Assembly: GCA_016785225.1 (NCBI GenBank)
Contig: JAFBJZ010000375.1
Coordinates: forward strand, 2,275,501-2,339,500
Reading direction: 5' to 3'
Source of the DNA: Psettodes erumei
Taxonomy: Eukaryota; Chordata; Actinopteri; Pleuronectiformes; Psettodidae
DNA length: 64,000 nucleotides
Numbering within the stretch: the stretch's first letter is position 1; each line of letters starts with the position of its first letter. Below, in pieces: positions 1-14,100 of the stretch. The translations under genes were made by a program, and so were the position numbers. The notes under the pieces are model-generated. The model saw only the letters and a list, made by a program, of their open reading frames with translations. It was not told the origin of the DNA and ran no database searches.

Positions 1-69
1 AGTATTTTCTATGGAGATAAAGCCATACATTTCTTAGGATGCGCTAGATACATTCACTACGCACGTATG

Positions 70-70
<1 letters not shown>

Positions 71-125
<55 letters not shown>
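71..125. repeat. (AC)n microsatellite
   Basis: About 27 uninterrupted AC dinucleotides, seen directly. It is probably length-polymorphic. Confidence 0.97.
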
Positions 126-128
<3 letters not shown>

Positions 129-1560
129 GGAAGTTGATACACATGCTGTCCACATGCCTTCACGCAAATGCACAGATGCACTCCACATGCACTAAAATCA
201 GATTCCCTTACAAATGTAGAGAAAAAGTTTTTGCAAATATTTACTGTGGCTTATGCAGTCTTTCACAAATAATCGCACTATGGAAAAAACAAACAAACAT
301 GCCAATACTTAGATTTTTGCTTTGCAGTGCAGCAACATACTGCAAGACAACGGAGGAAAGGACATTATGAGGAGGCACAGAAATTATAGACTGTAAGGCA
401 AAAGGTCTATTTGAATATATTCCAAGGGCTATACAAGCATCATCATAAGCTGAATAATTACATTAAATCTAGCAAGTCCAAGTTTGAATCTCAATCGGTG
501 TCATAACAGCCGTCATTAACATTCACATACTGAGTTTTTTAATTACAATATGTAGTAAAACAATCAAAAACTAATATGCAAAAGTCCAAAGCTAAATCTG
601 TTTTGAAATAAAAATGTCTCTCTTGTGTAAAAGAAAGCTTGCACGTGAAGCTCCCGTGTCATGAAGTCACCATTTTTAGGCATTGTGGTGTAGAATTAAG
701 ACAATATTGATGAGTAATTTTACCTTTGTGCAAAAGTGGCTAGGAGTGCTGCAGGATGGAAAACATCATGCATTCAAGGAAACAATTTCAGTAGAGTCCA
801 CTGGTAATGGATTTGACTGAGGTGCGTCCATAGTAATTGCTGTCATTTGTGTTATCTCCAGAGCAGCTGTCCAAATGTCTGTTTTTACTCACAATGAAGC
901 AAAACCAGCCCTTTGTGAATCAACACTTATCTACTCTTCCCAGAAATAATAAAAAGCATTTTATAAAAGTGTGTTGCAAAGGTTTAGTTTTTGACAAGCC
1001 AGTCATTTTACATTAAGGTGCTTCATTTCTACAAAGCCAGGCAAAACATGTACAGTAGACAGTCCATACAATACACTATATGGACACACACTTTAAAACA
1101 CACATACTCTGTAAAGTTGATATAATCCAAAATGGAGCATTACTCTGCAGTTGCTTACAGCAAATGGCTAATGTATCAAAAACCAGGCAAATGTGTACAG
1201 GTATTAACAACTTCTTAAACACATTCTATTCAGCTGTTGTACAGAAGATGTTTTGAAGTACATGTTGATGAATGCTTGATGAAGAACTGTTGGTATAATC
1301 ACCTATCCTTACTTAGTTTATTCCCTTTCTCTTAGCTTTGGGCCAAGTACTACTATTTTAGGTATGGTAGGCCCAGTCATCTGGACCATTAACTTGTCTC
1401 ACACCCCAATGGTTTCTGGGTGGTTGTGGAACACTACTATGATGCTACTGAAAACCGATAGAGCCGCTGGGGAAGAATAAAAAGTGGGGGCGTGTGAGGT
1501 TTTTTTTTGTGCCCTGTGAGTGTGTATTTACATGCGAGTATGGAGCAAGTACTGCTTACA

Positions 1561-1593
1561 TTTGTGTGTGTGTGTCTGTGTCTCTGTGTGTGT
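1561..1593. repeat. Imperfect (TG)n microsatellite
   Basis: A TG-rich dinucleotide run interrupted by CTG and CTC units, followed by a T-rich stretch. Confidence 0.85.
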
Positions 1594-3520
1594 TTTTTTC
1601 TTTTCCTGGCAAGCGTGTGCATAGTTGATCTGCTCTTTCAGCGTGGGTATTATGCATTTATGTTATAGGATTAGCCATATCCTATTTCCACATTTAGATT
1701 TGCACAGAGGAGATACAATGTGAAATGAGGCATTAATGCAGCTAGCAGGAATTGTCTGTTTTGATAAGCAACTGTGATGATGCGGGGAAATGACTTTCTG
1801 CATGGTCAACCAGCCTAAAGTTAAACAACATGACATCATTAGCACAGCAGGGTGGTCGTGTATTGGATTTTTGGCCTCAGCTCTCGTAATGATGGCACTG
1901 TGCTACACACTATGAGGTCTCTTCTGTGGCAGTAACTGATGTGAAGATGGAGATGGAGGTGCCTGGATTGCAACTGTCATTAGGGACTGCATGGAAATTA
2001 TTGGGTGGGGGAGGAGGGACAGAAAAGGGGCAAGGGTTTTCATTTTTGCTCAAGGGAGGGTGGTTGTTGGGAGAGCAGGGCATGGCATTTCAACTTTTTC
2101 TCACCCCACAATATTTTTAAAATGTATATTTGGGTGAAAATGTTGCGTTGGCACCAATCACTAATTTGGTGGCTCTTATATGGCCCAACATTTTAGCAGC
2201 TCTCAATTTAAAATTAAGAGACTTGCTGTATTTTCACAATTTTTTATGCTTGTCATCAACATATTTTTGAGACTCTTGGGGGGTGTAAAATTTGTTTTTC
2301 TCAGACTTCACTGGGAGAACAACAAGATTGATAAACAACACCGATAATTTTCACACAGTCCCTTATCAGAAGGGCCTCACTTTACAATCAGTCTTTGTTG
2401 TGCATTATTGTGTTCACGTTGTGAAGGACCCTTAAGCTAATCTCTCACTGTTTTCTTTATTTTGCCCCTTTTTTGTCCTTTTTAAAGAATAAAAAAACTG
2501 TCTAAAGGTTCATAGGATGAATGGGAAAGTATTTTTGAGAGAATTATATTTTGCTGGAAAACAATATTTAAGTACTTTGTCTAAAAACGATATCCTTTTG
2601 TAAAATGAAATGTTAATGCATGCTTTTTGATGAGATGTTTACATTGTATTTAAAAAAAGGGAAACTTGTGCCTTTTTATCTCACCTGATTTACGATTTTA
2701 CAGTATATATTGTAAATAATACAGCAAGTCCTTCTGTTGAGTATAGTATAAAACATTTCTACTTTAACCATCTTGTTGAAAAATTGGAAAAAATATGTGT
2801 TTCCCAATCGCCATTTTCTGTGTGTTGGATCACAGAGGAGAATTTACAGTAAAGGTGGTGGCAGAAAGGGCCAAACTGAGAAATGAATGTATCATACAGT
2901 GTGACAGACTTATGGAACGTACTACCTGAATGTTAGAGAGAGTAAAATTAAAATACATAAAACTAAATAAATAAAAAAATAAAAGGTAAAATTTAAAGTA
3001 TTTCTTATTTTGATGTAAGTGGTGGATCCTTGAGTTGTTGCTGTTGAAATGATTTCCCAGCCCATGATGGCACTGTTGATAAAGACCACAATAAAATCAA
3101 AAAGTCACAAACTATTGAAACTGGGACACGTGAAAGAAAGTTCTTGAATTTTCAATTTGACACTGTCAGACATGCAAGATTAGCAAGTTCAACTTATGAA
3201 TTTCTTTGATCAGTTATTAATTGGACCAATTTCACCAACTGCCAGAATAAGTTTTAGCCACAAAAGTAACATCATTGTAAATGTGAAAGTACAGCAGTCT
3301 ATACAGCGGAGATTCTTCAAAATAGAAAAAAATAAAAGTTTTCCATGATGTAATGAAGCCCCTGTATGACCCTATGCTCTTCAGAAATATGGCCTTTGAC
3401 TGATGGTGGTTTAATTGTTTTGTCTATTTGAATGAATAGTTCAATATTTTGGGAAATACAACTCTTTATTTCTAGCTAACAGTTTGATGAGCACCATACG
3501 CTACAGCCAGGTCACTTTAA

Positions 3521-3522
<2 letters not shown>

Positions 3523-3562
<40 letters not shown>

Positions 3563-3571
3563 GGGGGGGGG
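3523..3571. repeat. (GT)n microsatellite ending in a G homopolymer
   Basis: About 18 GT units with one GC interruption run into roughly eleven consecutive G bases. The composite tract is likely unstable and prone to sequencing error. Confidence 0.95.
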
Positions 3572-4773
3572 TTATTTCAAATGATTAGCCCTAACATTAA
3601 CACTTTCAGCACTAACATAGCTGCTACTAGCATAACATGAAAGGGTTTGACAAGGAAGATGAAGACAATATCTCTTGTTCTGCTGCATTAGATTTGTTCT
3701 TTCCCTTTTAAATTGTCCATAGTGAATCCAGCAGTGCTATAGCACTGCATACCTTCAGTAAAAAGCAAAAACATATAAGTGTATTTCCCATAATGTTGAA
3801 CCAACCCTTGAAGGAAAGGGATGGATGAAAGGTTTATTAAATGGTTGTCAATCACCACCTACTATAAACAATGAAAAAAAAACAACCTTTCTCCTTGAAG
3901 GAGCGATGATATCTCTACACTGTCTCATTGTAAATTAACTTTCCTTTTAGGCACGAGTATCTCAGAATGTGTCTAACTGCTGTTTCATGGTACACTTTCG
4001 CATCACGTCATTGCCATTTTCTGGTCACATCGATGAATCGGGTGCAGAGAGACTAAGCCATATCTCCACAGCCATGGCAGTGCATTTCTTATAAATATAT
4101 AAATATATTCAAATGCTTTTTTTTTCAATTCCAAAAATGACTTTTTACACAGATGCTTTGTACAATATTTCTCAACAACTATCCAGCAAACCTACAGTAG
4201 ACATCCTTCAACATAAACCAGTAAGCATCTTTGAAACCAGTTACTACTGTATATCTTGATGCAGATATTGCCATACTTGTGTTTGCAAAACTATTGCAAG
4301 ATTCTAATAAAACTGTTAAATTAATCATTTGATATGATGTAGTTATTCTGTTTGTATGTGCATATATGGTCTGCATGTATAGGTGTGTGTGATGAAAATT
4401 ATACCATGAGACAGAAGCGAGGAAAGGTGCCCCGTAAAATGGGCTGTTTGATCTGGATGAATTCGAAACAGCTGTATTTTGGTGGCTGGGGAGGATAATG
4501 AGCCAAAAAACACAAGAGTTTGCATGGAAAAACAGAAATGATGTGGAGCAGCAGCAGCAGGTACAGCAGTCACAGTGAGAGGAGATGAAGGGAACAAAGA
4601 GAAGTGGAAAGCGAAAAGAGTGAAAATGACAGAGGAAAAAGCATGCAAGGATGAGACTTTTACAGTAAAACGGCGCCTGTGGAGAAAAATCACCATTAAC
4701 CTTGTTAAAGGCTGATCTGAAAACACGCCTGCTTTGCCAGACTGTAGAGCAGACAGTATTACTTTTTTGCTCA

Positions 4774-4802
4774 CTTCTCTCTCTTTCTCTCTCTCTCTCT
4801 CT
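4774..4802. repeat. (CT)n simple repeat
   Basis: A CT-rich dinucleotide tract. Read on the minus strand it produces spurious Arg-Glu repeats in a long but unconvincing open frame (4179-4841). Confidence 0.9.
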
Positions 4803-6721
4803 GAATCCACAGCCCTCTCCAAATCTCCCCCAGATTTCCAATTGCTTTCACTTGTAGTCGTGCCAGATAAACAGAATCTATTGGATCAGGCTGATTTCAC
4901 GGCTGCGCCCGCGCACATGGCGGCTTCTGTGGCCCACTTTCTGAGCTAAGGGGTTTTTTTCCCTCCACGTTCTCTCCTTTATTTTTGAAATTCACTTTTC
5001 TCCAAATTCCCACTCAGTTTTCAGCCCCAATACATCAAGCCTTGTTACGACTATATTTCAGAAGCATGGCGCTCTGAAGGAACCAGATGAAGACACAGGA
5101 AAGTATTAAGTTAGTGTAACCTCCACATGAGCACGTTTGGGAAATTCAGGCACATTTATGTCTCACCATTAAACGCTGATCTAAGCCGAGTCAGGGTGTG
5201 GGACTACATTTTGGGGCTGAAGGACACTGCGTCATGGGAGGTAGAGGACAGTTGGCGCACAGCCAGGATTCTGGGAAATGGGAAATGAATACATCCATCT
5301 GGATTTTATATTCAAACCGTTTCGTCTAAATTGACATGGGGACACTGGTATTTACATCATCCCAGTTTGATGTATGCTGATGCATAATACATGCGGAGCT
5401 ACAGAAATCGCCACAGGTAATGCAACCGCAAGCTCAAGTGATATTAAAGCAGCTCAAGGGCCTCAAATCTGACCTGCCCAGATTACCACTGTTGTTTACT
5501 GCGTCACATTCACAAGCTTAGGAGGGGAGATAAATGCAAAGAGCTTAACCAATTTCATAAACAAACTTCTATTAGAGCAGCAGAAAAGAACTGGAGCAGG
5601 AGAGGAAAAGGGGAAAAGACGGAAGTTGAAGAGAAGAGACGAGTTTCTAATACTGCTGAGAGACAGACAGGTAGGCAAGAGAAAAAGGGAAAAGAGAGGC
5701 AGGTAGAGCAACATGGCAGGGTTTCTGACAGACAGTCCAAAGCAGAGTGAGAGGCAGGCAGGGTGGATGTCTCTATGATTCAGCAGTATTTTGGCAGAAG
5801 AGGGGGACGATGAAGGGGCCCCGGGGGGTGGGTGTTGGGAGTGACAGTGGGTGAATATTTTTGCCCATCTCATTAGCTCTGCCTCATTTCATTATGTAAT
5901 CACCATGTCTGTGGTTGCTTCAGGGAGCTGTTGGACATATGCATTGCACTGAAACCACAGGTCCAGCCTTTAAAAAAAAAGAAAAACAGTGGACAAACTG
6001 CACATTTACTTTAATAGTGCATCAGTCCACTTAACTGGAGGTCTGAGTGTGGTGGTAATTATGAAGCTGAGGCCAAAGCAGTGGGTCTGGGGGCCATTTG
6101 GTGTATTAATTACACAGACGTAGTCTAAGAATTAACACGTGTGAGGCAGAGATGTTAATGGAGCGGGGGGGTGGAGGTGGATTAGTGCATGTTTGCCTCT
6201 GTGAAAGATTACCATCTATTTTTAATCCCCTTTAGGAAAGTTATTTTGGAAGTAGCTTTCAGTCAGACGGACCGGCGCAGGTCAATATAAAGAGGAAGGC
6301 TTACATTACACTACATGGCTCGCTGTAGCAGCACTGGCTGCAAAATGAATCCTCATTTCACCAGTAACTTTATTCTTAGACTCTGGGAAACTGTGGGCCT
6401 TCTCTTTGACACAATGGATGAGTCATCAAAATTAAGACATGGGGCCAGATTTCACATAGGGAAAACTAGACCCATTACCCCAAATATAATCAGCAGATGC
6501 TTATTTTCAGACAAAAGAACTTAGCCATAAATGTGGTTCACACAATTCTCTGAATATTCTGTGGTCCACAGTGTGGTCTTATTTTAGAAAACAGATGATC
6601 TTAAGTTTGTTGAAAGCATGTGAATCTCAGTGCCTGACATTAAGACTGTTCATTTTTATGAGATTATTTATCATAATTAGTTCATGGTAAAGACACATAC
6701 TATAAAGAACAAAAAAAAAAC

Positions 6722-6727
6722 TTTATT
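6722..6727 (-). terminator. Candidate polyadenylation signal for arhgap10
   Basis: A minus-strand AATAAA hexamer followed downstream by a T-rich tract (about ten T, then GTTCTT), the usual arrangement of a poly(A) signal and downstream element. It lies about 1.3 kb past the arhgap10 stop codon. Another AATAAA at 7536-7541 is an alternative. No transcript evidence is available to choose between them. Confidence 0.4.
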
Positions 6728-8052
6728 TGTTTAACATTGATCAAGAGGATACCCAAAGGTATAAAAACGAAAGAAGTCAAGGCCCTTTACAAATGTCATA
6801 AATCAGTATCTTTAAATTATTGCAACCGAAACTGAAAACACAAACAATCTGCTGAACCAAAGCTTTCAGGAAAATTAAAGGATCTTGCTGAACAGCTGAG
6901 GGATAAATGTTACGCAGTGTGTGCACATGCGAAAACCAGTCCAAATGAAAACTTGTCCATCACTTAACAGAGATTTGTAAAATATACCTGGCATTCATAA
7001 CTCTTTCAGGCTACAAACAGTGAATGGATATTGAAAATAAAAGTTCTCATCACTTATTCCACTGAAGTTTAAGATAAAATAATGATAAAATTAAAACTAA
7101 AATTTCAACTCTGTGGGAGTGTCTCATTTCTCTGCTCAGAGGAAACTAAGCAACGTTAAAAAACAAGCTTTAAAGCAAAGAAAACAGATCAGCTGACAGG
7201 AAAAGTACTTGGTTTCGACCATTGCAATCTGCTGAAATGTATCTCCCTTGATTCTGTCTGCCTAGTGTTAAACAGAGAGAGCGTTCATCGGGCATCATAG
7301 AGGCGTTTCACTGTATTTCTGTAAAGGAGTGCACCAAGAACAAAACAGTACAGAGTGTATTTAAAATTCAAGAGTCATGCAATCATTGTGCCAATTACAT
7401 AAAATAAAATTACAATAGCAGTAGATAATCTTAAAATGACATAAAACACAACATTCTATGTGAAAGCAGTAACACAGAACATGGCCATACATTGACACAA
7501 GGTGTCCTGGTGGTTAAGGCACGTATATGTATGGCTTTATTTTCACCAGCTGAAAACTAACTTGTACGCATCATTGTCGAGAGGGCAAAAAGCTACAGCG
7601 ATCTGACTGCTGACATTCTACCTTGCAGTTTCTGAAAATCGTTGTTTGACTTGGGAGCTCATGGATACCATGTATAACGGAGGCAGAGGCTGCTACAAAG
7701 TCGCCCCAAATGTTCAGAGGCCGCAGCATTGTTGTATACAGCAGAGCATTGTAAGTGCAATCCCGTGTTGGAATTACAATGCTGGAATTCACGTGAATAC
7801 TCAACCAAAGTAACTTCAAACAAAGAATCATGCTCGCACATGCGTCACAAAGTCTACTTGCCAGCCAAAATGCATATACTTATGTATCAAGAATAGTCCA
7901 ACACTAATAACATACAGCACTTGCTTGAGACAATTCACGGGGTTTTGGATAAACAAGGCTCTACTGTGAGTTTCAGAGTTGAGGCACATGGGTCTCCGCA
8001 TATTTTCCCCCCGTGAAGGTGATAACTCGTCCATAAATATTTCCATGTGGCG

Positions 8053-8141
8053 CTACAGCATCTCCACATAGTTTTCAGGGATGAGGCCCCTCTTTCCCTC
8101 CAGCTCCCCCTCCAGCCAGCCCGGCTCCCTCGACTGGGTCA
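8053..8141 (-). CDS. arhgap10: arhgap10 coding exon 23 (SH3, second half, stop)
   Basis: 89 nt encoding TQSREPGWLEGELEGKRGLI then PENYVEML and TAG (8053-8055). It carries the SH3 Trp (PGWLEG) and PENYV ligand-binding residues. Acceptor CTGCAG|TG. Confidence 0.95.
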
Positions 8142-11100
8142 CTGCAGGAGGAGGACACAGCAACGACGAGGGGGGGGGGCAGCACCACATGTGAGGGTGG
8201 GGAAAGACAGAGGACACGGTGCATCCACTGAGTATATGTGCATGTGTCAGAATGAAGAGAACAGAGTTTAAAGGGAGGATATAGTAACCATGCAGCTGCA
8301 TCAAAACACAGTGTGACTAAAATTTTACATCTACTGTAAATCTCCCGTCTGCTTTTGGATCCAGCTTTTCTAGAATTTCACCTGGAGCTGAATCTCGGCA
8401 GCTGAAAAAAACGGAGCTGAGCTGAAACAGGAAGACGTGTCAACAAAGTGAGCCAATTTCTTCAAAATTTTGAGTGCTTCTGCAAGTGAACAGATGCATG
8501 GATGAACCGTGACTGAGACCTTGAGAAGGCCACAGTCGAGAGACAACTGAATACATAGTTTTACTGCGTAGGAAAAGTGCAGCAGAGCTTTTGTCTGTTA
8601 TTGGGATTTAACACTGAATGCACGAGTAACGTTAACGCAACAAAAACAAAGGAGTTGACCCTCCAAGAAAAATCAAAGCACAGGAATTGAACCTTCTATC
8701 ACTGACAGGTCTTCTAAAACACAGTCTAATACAATTAATTCTGATTTCTGATGTTGGTGAAGGGGTTTTTAATGTTTTTCCCATCAGATTAACCTTAAAT
8801 ACACTAGAATTAGACCTGCATTTTAAATCATCTACAGTTTCATACCTTCATGTTATGGGATTATTTTTAAAGCCATTTACTTCAGATTTTTATCACCAAA
8901 TGTTTTTTTCATGTTATTTTTAAGTCGATTAGAGAATAAACTCTCAACATTCATTGCACCTAGAGTATAAGCACACCTGAAAACTTTAAAAAAAAAATTT
9001 ACACTCAACACGTGCCAATTTGTCATTATTTGCTTGTTATTTCATTGTGTACATCTTAACATTGAAATAAATTTATTACATGGATAAGCATGGATTTTGA
9101 CTTGAAGACTTAAATTTGGAAGGCAATGTTGCCCAACTATTAAGGGTGTGGAAACACAAAATGTACACTACAGTGTCTAAAGTATTTGGACCTTGCAACA
9201 ATTTGCTTTTGTTATGCACCCAGCTCAGCTGAATCATGAATGCTTTTAGACGCTAGAATGGTACTCAATAGAGCGCTTACCTCCGCTAAGGGCCAACTAT
9301 CCTACATCCTATCTCAACACCATAAATGTCTTTTTTTTTTTATACAGCAAAATCCATACATTGTCCAAAAATGCCTTATCTTGTAATGTTAGTGAAAGTG
9401 ATACAAAAAAAGAATCCTGGATTGGGCCCTTTAACTGGATCCACACCAAATGGGTTAATGTGTTCCATGGCCCATGCCCCATCCCTCCTCCAAGTTTGGT
9501 GCAAATCGGTTCAGTACTTTTTGCGTAATCCTGTTGACAAATAAGCAAACAGACCGACAAAGAGGATGTGGTTGAAAACATAACCTCCTTGGCGGAGGTT
9601 ATTACTGAATTGTGCAGCAAAATGTGAAAAATATCAAAACTCTGCAAGGTACTGTGGATGTTTAGTTAATGAGAATCACATTCTCTCTGTGCACCGTGTC
9701 AATCACTTCATTTAAAGCCTGATTAGGTGCTGAAGGACAGACAGAATGTAAGCAAAACTATATTAGTACTCCCAAAGCTTTGAATTGAGGTAACTGTAGA
9801 TTTAAGTTGAGATCCAAAAGACACACACACCATCATTCCATTACGCTTCCACTGAAGACAAGAGTTGAGCTCCAAATGAAATACCAGCATAAGGAAATAA
9901 GCTTCAGGAGATGATTTCATTTTGTTTATGAAAATGTGATACTTAAGTCATTTTACGTTTATTATTTCAGAAAACAAGAGTTCATATTTATGAGTTGGAA
10001 ACCCAGCTTCAATTTAATGCTGTTTTTCCAATTGTATAGAATTTATCCTGACGTGAACTCTTTCATTCAACACTGAAGCAGTGATGTTCTGTACGTATTG
10101 TGATGGCATCAAAACAGGAACTAACATACATACACTGATGTTTTTATCAATTTATCAAATATTCAATTATCAAATATAGTCCTTCTTCTTGTTATTATTA
10201 TTATTCCGAATGCTTACAAATGATCTAAATAACTTTGTAACTTCCACCTCATGTTCTTTTTCAGGTGACTGTCGAGAGACGACAGATGAAAAACAACCTC
10301 ATGGTTAACTCTTGCGCATTGACAGCAATCTTTACTCATGTGCACTGTCCCTGTTAAATAAACAAACATATAAATAAAATACTGAGATGTGATCAAGGTA
10401 ATGTTTCAGTCATCTAATCTCATCCATATATTTTGCTGACAGCTGTCAGGATTGTTAAATCATAACTTTGAATCATAATATCTGTGATGGGAGTCACAGC
10501 AGAAGGTAATGTGAAAAAGATGTGACCTCACTGTCTAAGCAGAAAGAAAAACAGGCTAGGCAACGACTTGTAACATGATGCCCCATAAAAACCAATAAAC
10601 TGCAATGCAATGCAGGATCTTATCAACCACATCACTACATATCCCCTTGTAAAGTAAAGACTACAGAATATCTATAGCGTCTGTGTCTCACAAAAGAGGT
10701 TTTTGACAAAAACTAGGAACTACAAAATCCTCATTTCCTCTGAGAGTGATTAAAGCTCAGTCGAGCCACTTCCCAGACACATTGAGGAGCAAATCTACCC
10801 CCCTCCCCCTCTCCTCGTCTCATCTCTCTGTTCGATTGAAGATCAGATTGGGTGTTCGGTTTTCCTCCAAATCCAATATGCCAGGGTTGGTTCTGAGTGA
10901 GCGACTGGTGTAGGCGATAACACTTACCGGCGTTGAATATTGCGCCGACCGGGAAGGAGAGCTCAGAGTCGTGCTCAGCCTCACATGGGTACACTGCCTT
11001 GGCTTTCCTGCTGGTGACACTGAAAAATGAAGGCAATCAGTGAGCTGGCGGAGCTTTGAGGAGGATTACTGCATGGTTCAATCTGGGCCCGGGGCCTGCT

Positions 11101-14100
11101 TGTTCATTCACTCACTAGCCTGAAACAGCAGAAATGGGCCAGGCTGGAAAATAAGCAAAAGTGCTAAGAGAGGAGCTGGGCTGATACACACTCTTGTCTT
11201 GCCTTAGCACCAGTCTAGACAGAGCAGCGAGCGAGTCAAAACACACCCACACGTGGCAGTGTACGCGCACAAACACAATGAGAGACGGCACTGTTTGGAG
11301 CAGGTTTTGTAATGCTGAAAAAGGCAGGGACACAATGGGTTCGCGCAGCAGACAACCATCTATGCTGAGATAATTAAAAAGTGGCGGGGGGATTCTAAAG
11401 TAGGTTTGCACACAAACAGAGGTAGAATGGAAATCTCCCTCCACTGTGCTCCGGCTTTTAAATTCACATTTGTGAGCTTAGAAGCCACGTTTTAAATCAG
11501 TTTGATGTAAAAGAGTGCTGTCAAAGAAACCATATACAAAGCTCTGCAAAGGTTACTAAAAAGCCGTATTTATGCCACTCCGTTCCCCAAAACATAAAAA
11601 CTGTTTCCACAGAGAGGTTGTTTTGCCCACCATGGCAAACCGTTATCTCGAATGCCAGCGACATTACCATGTAAAAATTGTGCCTTCAACACATGATGCC
11701 CTGATAAATATTTCATATTCTTTCTGCAGAGCAGCAACAATGCGGGATGAGAGGGGAGAAAGAAGATATACAAACTGCAAAAAAAAAGTTTGTGGTCACA
11801 GAGTTTACAATGTTCACCCGAGTTCTTGAATTCTGGATTTTTGGAAGAATGCACTCGTGGAACTGCATTTTGAAAAATGTGGATTTGTATTTATGTGAAA
11901 ATAACATTAACAGATTGCCCACAGAATGATGGAGCTGAATTAATTCAGCGACATCTGAAAGCAATGAAAATGAATTCATCATTTATTCTGAAGGGAGCGG
12001 AGCAATAGCTCAGTGTAGCAGACGGACCGTCTACACGGTCCCACCCAGCTCTGGTGTTTGACAGAAAGAGCGGGTTGCTGCTCCTCGCTTAAAATCCCTC
12101 AGAAATTCTTGGATAAGTGAATACACAGCTTGAAAAAACTAAAGGAAAATACCGATGTGCACGACTGTGTGTAAATTTTAGAAGAGCGAGGGGGTCAGTG
12201 ATGCTGCTGGGCGAGCATGTGAGGAAAACAGAGAGAGTGAAATAGGTTTGGGCGTGACTTTTAACCAATGAGAGCGACTGAACCAAATACAGGGAAGTCT
12301 GTCTTACTTCTCCTCTGGCTTCTCTTTATCTGAGGCAGGTGTGGTGGCGGCAGCAGGCTGGCTCTCTCCCGATGCACCGGTTGTGGACTGCGAAGCTGCT
12401 GTGGCTCTGCAGAAAAAGAACAATGACAAAAAAATACGCCTTTAAGTCACTGCAGGTTCTATGGTGTTTTCTATTGACTAAAATCATGGTATGACATGCC
12501 ATACAATACGCTTTGGTAAGAGATAAGATAGTAATTAGCAGGAATGTATTCAGGGAGTGTTTCCCTAACTGCAACCATGTTTTTTGGATTAAAAAAAGAA
12601 AGACACTCAATGTGAACAGACACTATTCAGTGATGCAGCAGCTACACTAAATGTCGGCTCAGAGCAACAGGTGAGCTAAACAACCTGTTGCTATGGAGAC
12701 GATGGGAGAGAGCATTTCATAAGGGCGGGAAGTCGAACCAAAAAAATTACAGCCCGGGTAAAATATTAAAATGTAGCAAGGTTGTACTGTAACATATCAC
12801 ACACTGCAGTTGAGTCACCTTGACAAAGACCAACAACAACTTTTCCATCTGCTGTCATTTGACAACTACACAGCAGCTACCTATATGAGGACTCATCTTT
12901 TTTATTGGGATAAGTCTACAGCCTGCACCCAGGGAGATTTCAAAGAAAGAAGGGCTTTCATAAATTAAATCACCCATTCTAGTCCATCTGCCAAAAAGCC
13001 ACTTCAGCTGCGGCGACTCTCAATCATTGCCCATATTAACCTGAAAGGTAAACTCAAACAGCAGCTTTGATATATTTCTCTGATGGTCTGATAAGTCAAC
13101 TGATGCAAAGAAATGTATCTGTCCTCCTGTGGTATGATTTTAAAACTTCTCGTACTAAACAACTCGAATCAACCAGAAACATTAGAGCGAGAACATCTGG
13201 CTGAAAATTGACATGGACTGATTCGCGATCCCAGCATGTCAGTTTGTATAAAACAGGCTTGTTGTCTAAAACCAGGCCAGACTAATAACAAATTCTAAAA
13301 CCATCAGAACTGACTGTGTCTGCAAAATGGTGGTGGATTGATTTGAAGCGAGAGACGCAAACTGTCTTAAATTAACCATCATGTTTGAATTCTGGAGGAA
13401 TATTCAGCGGTTTGATGAGTAACAAAACGCTGTGAATCATTTGCTACGGTCTCGATACTCATTGGAATCGGAACACAACCGGATACCCGATTGAGAGAGA
13501 TTTTGAGCCAGCAGTTCCTGACGGCACTTGCCGCCATCATCAGCACAACTCCGACGCTGACGGAATACCGCTTGTTATCTACATTTTTTCTTTAATTTGT
13601 CACCATGTGTGTACATTCGATGCAAGCAACTTTTGTATGTACAAAGTCAAACACTTTGACAATGATCTTGATCTGTGGCAGTGAGTCTATGGCCGACCTA
13701 CAGCATGGAGGTGGGGGGTCCTGGTGAAGGCAGAGTGGAGCAGAGGAGAACGGGAGTCTAAGCCAGGCATCCCTCTGTGTTCCATGCCTGCCCCAAGGCC
13801 AGTGCTAATACAGCACATAATGAGCAAATTGCTCCTAGCTGCCGCTCCCATAGAGACGTTAATAAAGGCAATTAGAGGGAGCAGCTGGGGAGGGGCTGGA
13901 GGTTGAGAGGATGTTGTGAATAGTGGTTACATTGGGGGGTGGGGTGAGAGAGACGCCCTTAAGGGAGAACATGGTAGGGGATCTCATGTGGACACAGGTG
14001 GAGGTGAAAACACGGTCCTGAGTTCACACTTTCGCCCCCTCCGCCGCATTGCTTCTCCCCCTCCGTCTCCTCCCCTGCCTCCCTCTCCGAGCGCTTGTCC

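Larger units (their letters stand above)
1..8052. other. Non-coding flank and probable arhgap10 3' UTR
   Basis: No open reading frame here resembles a known protein, on either strand. The right part, directly downstream of the arhgap10 stop codon on the minus strand, should be its 3' UTR; AATAAA hexamers on the minus strand lie at 7536-7541 and 6722-6727. The rest holds microsatellites (CA near 71, GT near 1561 and 3523, CT near 4774) and AT-rich sequence. In human the gene convergent with ARHGAP10 is NR3C2, so the far left could hold the tail of a plus-strand neighbour, but no nuclear-receptor coding sequence is visible. Confidence 0.6.

Noticed and set aside
1..4000. Possible coding tail of a plus-strand neighbour such as nr3c2
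   Set aside because: No ligand-binding-domain sequence or other coding signal seen; at most UTR, which cannot be shown from sequence alone.
4179..4841. 220-codon minus-strand open frame
   Set aside because: Starts in a CT microsatellite (Arg-Glu repeats), runs through Cys/Ser/Phe-rich low-complexity sequence, overlaps a second long frame, and resembles no protein family.
12000..12060. GACGGACCGTC palindromic stretch with a GCTCAG word, considered as tRNA-like
   Set aside because: No B box and no acceptor-stem pairing.
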